Assembly: GCA_947484245.1 (NCBI GenBank)
Contig: CANKOT010000103.1
Span: forward strand, 1-7,769
Length of the DNA stretch: 7,769 bases
Origin: Comamonadaceae bacterium
GTDB taxonomy: Bacteria > Pseudomonadota > Gammaproteobacteria > Burkholderiales > Burkholderiaceae
Reading direction: 5' to 3'
Both the position numbers and the translations under genes were made by a program. Under the pieces are notes generated by a model. The model was not told the origin of the DNA and searched no databases. It worked only from the letters and a program-made list of their open reading frames with translations. This document shows, piece after piece, positions 1-5,774 of this stretch (positions within the stretch are counted from its first letter, which is position 1; each line of letters begins with the position of its first letter).

Positions 1-144
1 GAAGGCAGCAATGTGAGCGCGGCGCAGGCCATGGTTCAAATGATTGCGCAAAACCGCTTGTTTGACTTGAACATTCGTTTGGTTCAAGTTGCTGAGCAAA
101 ATTCGAAAACTGCAGGGACCTTGATGTCCCTGTCCAGGGTTTAA
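1..144 (+). CDS. flgF: FlgF, proximal rod protein, C-terminal 47 residues (5' end cut by window)
   Basis: The reading frame is open from the first base to a TAA at 142-144. It encodes the conserved C-terminal helix of flagellar rod/hook proteins: it begins EGSNVSAAQAMVQMI and continues through QNRLFDLNIRL to an end in LMSLSRV. The form 'EGSNV...MVQMI...R.F' is typical of FlgF, while FlgG carries 'SNVNVAEELV'. Position directly upstream of flgG also fits the standard flgF-flgG order. FlgF is one of the proximal rod subunits, exported by the flagellar type III system and assembled in the periplasm between the MS-ring and the distal rod; its terminal helices pack into the rod core. The start, the N-terminal rod motif and any promoter lie outside the window. 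The gap to flgG is 27 bases and holds the flgG ribosome binding site. Confidence 0.9.
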   Translation, partial: EGSNVSAAQAMVQMIAQNRLFDLNIRLVQVAEQNSKTAGTLMSLSRV

Positions 145-171
145 ACACCCGTGAAATGAAGGAGCGAGAAA

Positions 172-987
172 ATGTTGAGATCACTATGGATTGCCAAAAC
201 AGGCATGGATGCACAGCAGACCAGCTTGGACACCATCTCCAATAACTTGGCCAACGTTTCGACCACTGCTTACAAGCGTGTTCGTCCTATTTTTGAAGAC
301 TTGCTCTATCAAAACATTCGCAGCCCTGGTTTGAACGAAGACTCTGGCAGCTACGTGCCTGCTGGTTTGCAAGCAGGTAACGGTGCTCGCATTGCAGCCA
401 CTCAGCGCATTAGCAGTGCAGGCTCTTTGGTTCAAAGCCAAAACCCCTTGGACATGGCCATCAACGGCAACGGTTACTTTGCGGTGACTACGCCCAATGG
501 CGTGGCTTACACACGTGCAGGTAATTTCATGCGCAACGACAAGGGCCAAATTGTGACGGCCGGTGGCAATGTGCTGTTGGGCCAAAGCAGCATTACTTCT
601 GCCAGTGCAAGTGCTGCTGGCATTGTGATTCCCTCCAAAGCAACCTCTCTAGCCATTGGATCAGACGGTACCGTGAGCTACAACTTGGCGGACTCTACAG
701 CGCCCGCACAAGCTGATCAAATTGCCATGGTGAACTTTGTGAACCCCACTGGCTTGGCTTCTGCAGGCGGTGGTTTGTATTATGAAACCATGTCGTCTGG
801 TGAAGCACAAGTGGGCGTTGCTGGCAAAGAAGGTTTTGGCTCTATCAGCCAGTACTACACCGAGCAATCCAATGTGAACGTGGCGGAAGAATTGGTCTCT
901 CTGATTGCAGCACAGCGTGCCTATGAAATTACGGCCAAGTCTGTATCTGCTTCCGATCAAATTCTTCAGAAGTTAGGACAACTGTGA
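172..987 (+). CDS. flgG: FlgG, flagellar distal rod protein
   Basis: FlgG polymerises into the distal rod, the drive shaft that crosses peptidoglycan and runs inside the P and L rings. The 271-residue product has the family start MLRSLWIAKTGMDAQQ, the rod motif SNNLANVSTTAYKR at residues 23-36, the FlgG-specific stretch FEDLLYQNIRSPG at 41-53, and the C-terminal helix SNVNVAEELVSLIAAQRAYE from residue 233. These separate it from FlgF and FlgE. AAGGAG at 159-164 lies 7 bases before the ATG, so the start is well supported. It is about 11 residues longer than enterobacterial FlgG (260). The extra length appears to sit at about residues 138-150, a Ser/Ala-rich stretch (ITSASASAAG) before the segment matching 'ITIPANA' in the enteric protein. 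The motif has TTAYK where most homologues have T-x-G-F/Y-K. The stop overlaps the flgH start, pointing to co-translation. Confidence 0.97.
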   Translation: MLRSLWIAKTGMDAQQTSLDTISNNLANVSTTAYKRVRPIFEDLLYQNIRSPGLNEDSGSYVPAGLQAGNGARIAATQRISSAGSLVQSQNPLDMAINGNGYFAVTTPNGVAYTRAGNFMRNDKGQIVTAGGNVLLGQSSITSASASAAGIVIPSKATSLAIGSDGTVSYNLADSTAPAQADQIAMVNFVNPTGLASAGGGLYYETMSSGEAQVGVAGKEGFGSISQYYTEQSNVNVAEELVSLIAAQRAYEITAKSVSASDQILQKLGQL

Positions 988-989
988 TG
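975..989 (+). promoter_or_regulatory. flgH ribosome binding site and overlapping stop/start (TGATG)
   Basis: AGGA at 975-978 lies 8 bases before an ATG at 987-989 and only 5 bases before an in-frame GTG at 984-986. The flgG stop TGA (985-987) shares its last base with the ATG. The spacing favours the ATG, giving a protein that starts MKKIALL instead of MMKKIALL. The overlap suggests that ribosomes finishing flgG re-initiate on flgH. Confidence 0.7.
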
Positions 990-1682
990 AAAAAAATCGC
1001 TTTGCTTATTTCTGTGGCCGCTATTTTGGCGGGCTGCGCAGAATTACCTTCTGCCTCCAAGCAATCTTTGGTCAATGGCGACACGACAGCACGTCCTGCA
1101 GCTCAAGAAACAGTAGCTACTTCCAAAGGCTCACTGGTTCCAACCTCAAGGCCCGCTGCTTCAGCACACAAGGGTTTGTTTGAAGAGCGCCGCGCAGTTC
1201 GCGTGGGCGACACCCTCACAGTGATGTTGAATGAAACAACCCGTGCCAGCAAAGACATTGGCACCAATGCACGTCGCTTGTCTTCCAACGGTTTGAATGC
1301 TGGCTTTAACATGAGCACGGGAACCACTGCCACACCGACTGCCATCAATGGTGGTTTGAACACCAATGGCAATACCAACTTTGACAGCAAAGGTGGCTCT
1401 TCTGCCTCTAATCAATTCTTAGGCACCATTACCGTGACCGTGTTAGAAGTTTTGCCCAACGGCAATCTGAATGTGGCTGGCGAGAAGCGCTTGGCAGTGG
1501 GACACGAAGAAGAAGTGATTCGCTTTGGCGGCATTGTGTCGCCATCAACCTTGCAAGGTAATTCTGTTTTGTCGTCTCAAGTGGCCGATGCACGCATCGA
1601 GTACAGAGGCGTGGGCATTACCGATCAAATTCAGAATCCAGGCATGCTGACCAAATTGTTCAGCAAGTTTTCTCCTAATTGA
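987..1682 (+). CDS. flgH: FlgH, flagellar L-ring lipoprotein
   Basis: FlgH forms the L-ring, the outer-membrane bushing around the distal rod. From the ATG at 987 the product is 231 residues, close to the 232 of the enteric protein. It starts with a lipoprotein signal: MKK, a hydrophobic stretch, and the lipobox ILAGC with lipidated Cys17. The residue after the cysteine is Ala, not Asp, consistent with Lol sorting to the outer membrane. Family motifs follow in order: GLFEERRAVRVGDTLTVML at about 63-81, SKGGSSASNQFLGTITVTV at about 134-152, PNGNLNVAGEK at 157-167, EEEVIRFGGIVSP at 174-186, and SQVADARIEYRGVG at 197-210. The segment at 30-60 is low in hydrophobic residues and poorly conserved, as expected for the linker after the lipid anchor. 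A GTG three bases upstream is an alternative start that adds one Met. The gene sits 10 bases before flgI, whose product forms the partner ring. Confidence 0.97.
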   Translation: MKKIALLISVAAILAGCAELPSASKQSLVNGDTTARPAAQETVATSKGSLVPTSRPAASAHKGLFEERRAVRVGDTLTVMLNETTRASKDIGTNARRLSSNGLNAGFNMSTGTTATPTAINGGLNTNGNTNFDSKGGSSASNQFLGTITVTVLEVLPNGNLNVAGEKRLAVGHEEEVIRFGGIVSPSTLQGNSVLSSQVADARIEYRGVGITDQIQNPGMLTKLFSKFSPN

Positions 1683-1692
1683 GGAAGAGGCC

Positions 1693-2805
1693 ATGACGTA
1701 TCGCACGCTCTCTAAATGCTTTTTGATTGCAGCTTTTGTGTTGGGCATGTCTCAATCCATGGCTGCTCGTTTGAAAGACATGGCCGTGGTGTCAGGTCAA
1801 CGGCCTAATCAATTGATTGGTTATGGCTTGGTGGTGGGCTTAGATGGCACCGGCGACAACTCAGGTTCTAACCTCGTCACAGGACAGTCTGTGATTACGA
1901 TGTTGAATTCTTTGGGTGTGGCTGTGCCGCCAGGCATTAACCTTCAAGCACGCAATGCTGCAGTGGTCATGGTGACCTCTGAATTGGCTGCATTGGCTCG
2001 CCCTGGTCAAGCCATGGACGTGACTGTTTCATCCTTGACCAATGCGCGCAGTTTGCGCGGTGGCACACTTCTCATGACGCCTTTGAAGGCTGCCAATGGC
2101 CAAGTTTATGGCCAAGCTCAAGGCTCTATTGTGGTTCCTGGCGCTTCTGTGAGCACGGCCATGGCTCGCACCACCATCAATCAATTGTCCGCAGGTCGTA
2201 TTCCAAGTGGCGGCATGGTGGAGCAAGCCGCCCCCGAAGCCGACATGGACCCTGTGGTTGAGTTCAATTTTCACAAAGTGGATTACGCACAAATTCAGCG
2301 TGCTGTAGAAGCCATCTCTAAAGTGGTGAGTGAAGAAAATGCTGTAACCGCAGTCGATGCCAGAACTGTTGCAGTTCGTGTGCCCGTTCAAAGAGCACAG
2401 CGCGTCAGTGTGATGGCGCAATTGCTTGAACTCGACATTCAGCCCGCCGTGGACATTGCCAGAGTGGTGGTCAATGCACGCACAGGCTCTGTGGTGGTGA
2501 ATCAATCTGTTCGATTGGCACCTTTTGCAGTGACTCACGGTAACTTGACCATCCATGTTCAAGCCAACAACCAAGTGGTTCCACAATCTTTGATATCACG
2601 CAACCGTCCTGTGAACCAACGCAACGAACGTGTCAGCATCGATCCTGGTCCTGCAGGTCAAATGGTGCGGGTGGAAGAAGGCGCTTCTTTGGAGCAAGTG
2701 GTCCGCGCTATCAACTTGCTGGGTGCCACACCCCAAGACTTGATGTCTATTTTGCAAGCCATGAAAACTTCTGGCGCATTGCAAGCTGAGTTGGAGATTA
2801 TTTAA
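1693..2805 (+). CDS. flgI: FlgI, flagellar P-ring protein
   Basis: FlgI is exported by Sec and forms the P-ring in the peptidoglycan layer, stabilising the rod together with the L-ring. The product is 370 residues (enteric FlgI about 365). A Sec signal peptide covers residues 1-24 (MTYRTLSK, a hydrophobic core, then SMA), with likely cleavage before ARLKDM. The mature protein starts with the family block RLKDMAVVSGQRPNQLIGYG and GLDGTGD. Later landmarks are RSLRGGTLLMTPL, the AVDARTVAVRVP block, and the C-terminal EGASLEQVVRAINLLGATPQD. GAGGAAGAGG at 1681-1690 supplies the ribosome binding site. The only cysteine is Cys9 in the signal peptide, so the mature protein cannot form the internal disulfide known in enteric FlgI. 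The TAA is followed after one base by the flgJ ATG, so the two genes are probably translationally coupled. Confidence 0.97.
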   Translation: MTYRTLSKCFLIAAFVLGMSQSMAARLKDMAVVSGQRPNQLIGYGLVVGLDGTGDNSGSNLVTGQSVITMLNSLGVAVPPGINLQARNAAVVMVTSELAALARPGQAMDVTVSSLTNARSLRGGTLLMTPLKAANGQVYGQAQGSIVVPGASVSTAMARTTINQLSAGRIPSGGMVEQAAPEADMDPVVEFNFHKVDYAQIQRAVEAISKVVSEENAVTAVDARTVAVRVPVQRAQRVSVMAQLLELDIQPAVDIARVVVNARTGSVVVNQSVRLAPFAVTHGNLTIHVQANNQVVPQSLISRNRPVNQRNERVSIDPGPAGQMVRVEEGASLEQVVRAINLLGATPQDLMSILQAMKTSGALQAELEII

Positions 2806-2806
2806 T

Positions 2807-3142
2807 ATGGCCGACCTCATCGTCTCTGGTTTGGTTTCTGCAAAGCCGCTGTCTAGCGGCGTGGCAGACACCCCGCAGATTCAAAAAATCAAGCAAACAG
2901 CTCAAGAGTTTGAAGCTGTGTTGTTGCGCCAGATGATGCGTGAGATTCGAAATTCTGTGTTCAGCGAAAGCAGCAAGGGTGGCAGCAATGCCACCTACTT
3001 GAGTTTGGCAGATGAGCAGATGGCCAACAACATGGCAGCACAGGGTGGCTTTGGTTTTGGCAAAGCCATGGCCACTCAAATGATTCAGCAAGTTCAAGCA
3101 GCACAGTTAATCAACTCTGCTGCCAATGCCGTAAAGCCTTAA
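2807..3142 (+). CDS. flgJ: FlgJ, rod-capping protein, single-domain form without muramidase
   Basis: FlgJ caps the growing rod and promotes rod subunit assembly in the periplasm. This product is only 111 residues and consists of the N-terminal rod-binding domain: TAQEFEAVLLRQMMREIR at about 31-48, YLSLADEQMANNMAAQGG at about 64-81, then FGFGKAMATQMIQQVQ. Enteric FlgJ is about 313 residues because it adds a C-terminal N-acetylglucosaminidase domain that opens peptidoglycan for the rod. Here a clean TAA ends the gene and flgK starts 18 bases later, so no room exists for that domain and no remnant is visible. GGAG at 2793-2796, inside the end of flgI, lies about 10 bases before the ATG. Single-domain FlgJ occurs in several other bacterial lineages, where a separate lytic enzyme does the cutting; that enzyme is not in this window. 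Confidence 0.93.
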   Translation: MADLIVSGLVSAKPLSSGVADTPQIQKIKQTAQEFEAVLLRQMMREIRNSVFSESSKGGSNATYLSLADEQMANNMAAQGGFGFGKAMATQMIQQVQAAQLINSAANAVKP

Positions 3143-3149
3143 ATACAAC

Positions 3150-3164
3150 GGGACTATGAAGTGA
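3150..3164 (+). promoter_or_regulatory. flgK translation start with overlapping two-codon reading frame
   Basis: GGGA at 3150-3153 lies 7 bases before the GTG start at 3161-3163. An ATG at 3156 opens a frame of only two codons, ATG AAG TGA, whose stop (3162-3164) overlaps the flgK GTG. That ATG is just 2 bases from the GGGA, so it is poorly placed for initiation. The GTG is chosen because it alone preserves the complete conserved FlgK N-terminus; the next in-frame ATG (residue 11) would cut into it. Any regulatory role for the minimal frame is speculative. Confidence 0.5.
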
Positions 3165-4786
3165 GAACAGCAGCCCTCTTCGACAGCGCCATGGCCGGAC
3201 TTCAGTCCGCTCAGTCGGGCATGCTGGTGACTTCCCAAAACGTCACGGGTTCGTCGGTTGAGGGATACGTACGCCGCACTTCGAGTGTTCGGGTGAATGG
3301 CTTGTCGCCTTCCTCGATTGACCTCACAGGCACTTCATTTGCCGTTGAGGGTTTCACGCGTTATTTTGACAATTTGCTGCAAGGTCAATTGCTGTCGCAG
3401 CAAAGCAAAACCAGCTACAGCCAAGCACTGACTCAGTCGGTGGCACCTTTAGATGCCATGCTGACTGAGCCAGCCACCTCCATTGCCACGGCATTGGGCA
3501 ATTTTTTCAATGCTGCTGGCTCTATTGCCAATGAACCTACCAATTCGGCTTACCAACAAAGTTTGATTGGCAATGCACGCTTGGTAGCCGATCGGGTGCG
3601 CGGCTTGGCCAACGCAGTAGGCCAAATTTCAAGCAATGCGTCTCAGGCTTTGGCCGATGTGTTGAATCAGGCTAATTCTTTGACGCCGCAGCTGGCTTCC
3701 GTGAATTCCAAAATTCGCGCAGCAGCCATACCGGGCGTGGCCGCAGCCTCTCCCGATTTACTAGACGAGCGAGACCGCATTGTGGGCAAACTTCAAGAGT
3801 TGGTCGGTGGCAGCACCTTGATCAATGAAGATGCCTCGGCCAGCTTTTTGCTCAATGGACAGCACTTGGTGGACCGGGAAATTGCGAACACGTTTACCAA
3901 TACCGCAGGCACAAGCGTGATTCGCAGTGACATGCCTTTAAGCGAGCTGAGAATCAAAGTAGCATCTTTAGATGGGCGCAATCCTGTTTATGTCAAACTT
4001 GTGTTGCCCTCAGTTGCACAAAAGCAAAGCAATGGCGTCACACCGGTGCTTGATGCCAATGGCAATTCTGTGATGGTTCCTGGCCAAACCATTTTGCAAG
4101 ATGGCAAAGCAGGTGCCTATGTGCATCTGCTTCAAAACTTTGTGCCAACCGTTCAAAAGAGCATTAATTTGCTGGCCACACAACTTGTGCGAAGTATCAA
4201 TCAAACTACCAATGCAGCTGGTACTGCCATTGCGCCGATATTTGGTTTTGCTTCAATCACCTCAAGCCCCACCCCACTGACTGGCATCAGCAGCGATACT
4301 GCTGGGAAAGCTTTGCTCGATGGCCTTTGGAAAAAAACGGATACTACTTCTTATGTGTACAGCGAGCTGGTTGAAGGCTCCAATCCTCAGAGTAGCAATT
4401 ACCGCCAGACCATAGATGCTGCGCTAACTAAGGCAGAATTTGATGCGCGGCTTTTCAAGATGGTGGGTACATTTGATAACTCTCAGTTCACCAACATGGA
4501 CGCCACAGCTTCTGCGGCTTTGCAAAGCAAACGTGACGCCTTCACATCACCCGTGACATTCATCACGAGCAGCGTGGCCACGACCATTGCCACTTGGAAA
4601 AATACCCTGCAATCTGATGAAGCCTTGCAAAAAAGTTTAGCCAGTCAAAAGTCTTCTATCACCGGTGTGAATTTGGATGAAGAAGCGGCCAACCTGGTCA
4701 AGTACCAACAGCTCTACAACGCCTCCAGCAAATTGATGCAAACAGGCAAACAAATGTTTGACACTTTGCTGGGCATGTTGTCGTGA
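3161..4786 (+). CDS. flgK: FlgK, hook-filament junction protein 1 (HAP1)
   Basis: FlgK forms the first ring of the adaptor between hook and filament and is exported by the flagellar type III system. The product is 541 residues, near the enteric 547. The N-terminus LFDSAMAGLQSAQSGML (residues 6-22) fits the coiled-coil D0 segment of the family, and the C-terminus GVNLDEEAANLVKYQQLYNA (502-521) followed by LMQTGKQMFDTLLGML is the most diagnostic block. LATALGNFF-like and DLLDERDRIVGKLQELVG (about 199-216) segments also match FlgK. The usual N-terminal 'NNIxNxxTxGYxR' rod/hook motif is eroded to QNVTGSSVEGYVRR at 26-39, which keeps only GYxR. The start is GTG, with GGGA 7 bases upstream. flgK is in the same frame as flgJ, 18 bases after its TAA. 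The central region (about 230-480) is the surface-exposed variable part and cannot be assigned finer domains by eye. Confidence 0.94.
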   Translation: MRTAALFDSAMAGLQSAQSGMLVTSQNVTGSSVEGYVRRTSSVRVNGLSPSSIDLTGTSFAVEGFTRYFDNLLQGQLLSQQSKTSYSQALTQSVAPLDAMLTEPATSIATALGNFFNAAGSIANEPTNSAYQQSLIGNARLVADRVRGLANAVGQISSNASQALADVLNQANSLTPQLASVNSKIRAAAIPGVAAASPDLLDERDRIVGKLQELVGGSTLINEDASASFLLNGQHLVDREIANTFTNTAGTSVIRSDMPLSELRIKVASLDGRNPVYVKLVLPSVAQKQSNGVTPVLDANGNSVMVPGQTILQDGKAGAYVHLLQNFVPTVQKSINLLATQLVRSINQTTNAAGTAIAPIFGFASITSSPTPLTGISSDTAGKALLDGLWKKTDTTSYVYSELVEGSNPQSSNYRQTIDAALTKAEFDARLFKMVGTFDNSQFTNMDATASAALQSKRDAFTSPVTFITSSVATTIATWKNTLQSDEALQKSLASQKSSITGVNLDEEAANLVKYQQLYNASSKLMQTGKQMFDTLLGMLS

Positions 4787-4811
4787 GATTTTTTAAGCAA
4801 GGACCCACAAA

Positions 4812-5645
4812 ATGAGAATCAGCAGCCAACAGGTCTTTGACAGCGGCGTGTCGTCGATGCAGCAGCACACCTCGGATGTGGTCAAGTATCAACAACAAAT
4901 TTCTTCGGGTCGCAAATACCAACTGGCGTCTGATGATGCCTTGGCGGCTGGCTTGGGAGTGCAAATTGATTTGGACAATGCGCAATTTGCCATGTTCAGG
5001 GTCAATCAAAATCACATCAATGCTTCTCTGACAACCACGGACTCTCAATTGAGCGGCATTAACATTGCCTTGACCAAGTTTCAGCAGATGATGGTGCAAG
5101 CTGGCAATGGCACCTTGGGTGCGGATGGTCTTAAAACCTTGGGGCAGCAAGCTGGCACCTTGTACAACACCGTGAATCAAATGTCTTTGGCCAAGGATGC
5201 CAACGGCGAACAGATTTTAAGAACCACTGCACCCACCACTGTTTTGGTTGCGCCCAGTGTCACTTTAGAAACTGCCTTGAGTTTTTCTGAAGTCATGTCA
5301 GCACCAACTGGCATGGCTCAAAATGTCATCACTTTTCTAGGTTCGGTGCGTGACAAACTGATTGCTGGAACTGCATTGGCATCAACTGACATGGACAACA
5401 TTCAATTGGTCTTAAAGCAAGTGACCAAGGCTCAGGTCAAAACAGGACTGCTTCAAAATCAACTGGATGCAGCCACTGAAGCCGCCGATGTGCAAAAAAA
5501 CAATGTAGAAGTACAACGCAGTAACTTGCTGGACACTGATTTGGCCACCGCAACAGCTGGACTGGTTAAATCCAATGCGTTGTTGCAAGCCGCTCAGTCC
5601 ATCATGACCAAGCTCGATTCGAATTCACTCTTCCAAAAATTGTGA
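4812..5645 (+). CDS. flgL: FlgL, hook-filament junction protein 3 (HAP3), short form
   Basis: FlgL forms the second adaptor ring, on which the flagellin filament starts. The 277-residue product begins MRISSQQVFDSGVSSMQQ, has the flagellin/FlgL signature ISSGRKYQLASDDALAA at residues 30-46 (family form 'STGKRVxxPSDDPxAA'), NGTLGADGLKTLGQQ at about 99-113, and a C-terminal helical region ending ALLQAAQSIMTKLDSNSLFQKL. The closing 'SLFQ' matches enteric FlgL rather than flagellin. It is about 40 residues shorter than the enteric protein (317); the deficit falls in the outer central domain, while the helical termini that form the core are intact. AAGGA at 4799-4803 is 8 bases before the ATG. flgL is the last gene of the tightly packed unit; it follows flgK by 25 bases, in line with the products forming adjacent rings. 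Confidence 0.93.
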   Translation: MRISSQQVFDSGVSSMQQHTSDVVKYQQQISSGRKYQLASDDALAAGLGVQIDLDNAQFAMFRVNQNHINASLTTTDSQLSGINIALTKFQQMMVQAGNGTLGADGLKTLGQQAGTLYNTVNQMSLAKDANGEQILRTTAPTTVLVAPSVTLETALSFSEVMSAPTGMAQNVITFLGSVRDKLIAGTALASTDMDNIQLVLKQVTKAQVKTGLLQNQLDAATEAADVQKNNVEVQRSNLLDTDLATATAGLVKSNALLQAAQSIMTKLDSNSLFQKL

Positions 5646-5654
5646 GGTCCATTC

Positions 5655-5675
5655 GTGTCTGTTCATTTCAGACGC
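5655..5675 (+). terminator. Weak hairpin after flgL
   Basis: GTGTCTG at 5655-5661 can pair with CAGACGC at 5669-5675 (7 pairs, one of them a G-U) around a 7-base loop, starting 10 bases after the flgL stop. No T-run follows (next bases are ATTGATTT), so it is a poor intrinsic terminator. It may only attenuate transcription or protect the 3' end of the flg message. Confidence 0.3.
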
Positions 5676-5719
5676 ATTGATTTCACCGGATTTCAAAGTT
5701 GTAATGCTCTTCACATTAT

Positions 5720-5748
5720 TTGATGCTAATATTTTGACTACTTTTAAC
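5720..5748 (+). promoter_or_regulatory. Candidate promoter region for motAB
   Basis: The 129-base gap 5646-5774 is the only large gap in front of a plus-strand gene and becomes AT-rich at about 5700-5750. Two weak possibilities are visible: TTGATG (5720-5725) with TTTAAC (5743-5748) at 17-base spacing, each matching 4 of 6 consensus positions of the housekeeping promoter; and an extended -10-like TGCTAATAT at 5724-5732 without a good -35. I found no convincing flagellar sigma-28 site. A separate motAB promoter is reasonable from the gap, but its exact place is unresolved. Confidence 0.3.
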
Positions 5749-5774
5749 CTCATAGCGCACTCCGCTTTTAAGAT

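Noticed and set aside
184..585. Long minus-strand open frame opposite flgG (similar ones lie opposite flgH, flgI, flgJ and flgL)
   Set aside because: They lie antisense to strongly conserved flagellar genes, show no recognisable domain, and are rich in Cys/His as expected from reverse-strand reading of biased codons.
3102..3135. Possible sigma-28 promoter for flgKL inside the end of flgJ (CACAGTTA and GCCGTAAA)
   Set aside because: The -10-like GCCGTAAA matches 6 of 8 positions, but the -35-like element matches only 5 of 8 and the spacer is 18 bases instead of about 11.
4837..5031. Plus-strand open frame of 64 residues inside flgL
   Set aside because: It is out of frame with flgL, has an unnatural composition (runs of Arg, Cys, Trp) and no ribosome binding site; a shadow of flgL.
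5694..5729. Possible sigma-28 promoter upstream of motA (CAAAGTTG and GATGCTAA)
   Set aside because: The -35-like part matches 6 of 8 positions, but the -10-like part is 20 bases away and matches only 5 of 8; at the correct spacing there is no match.
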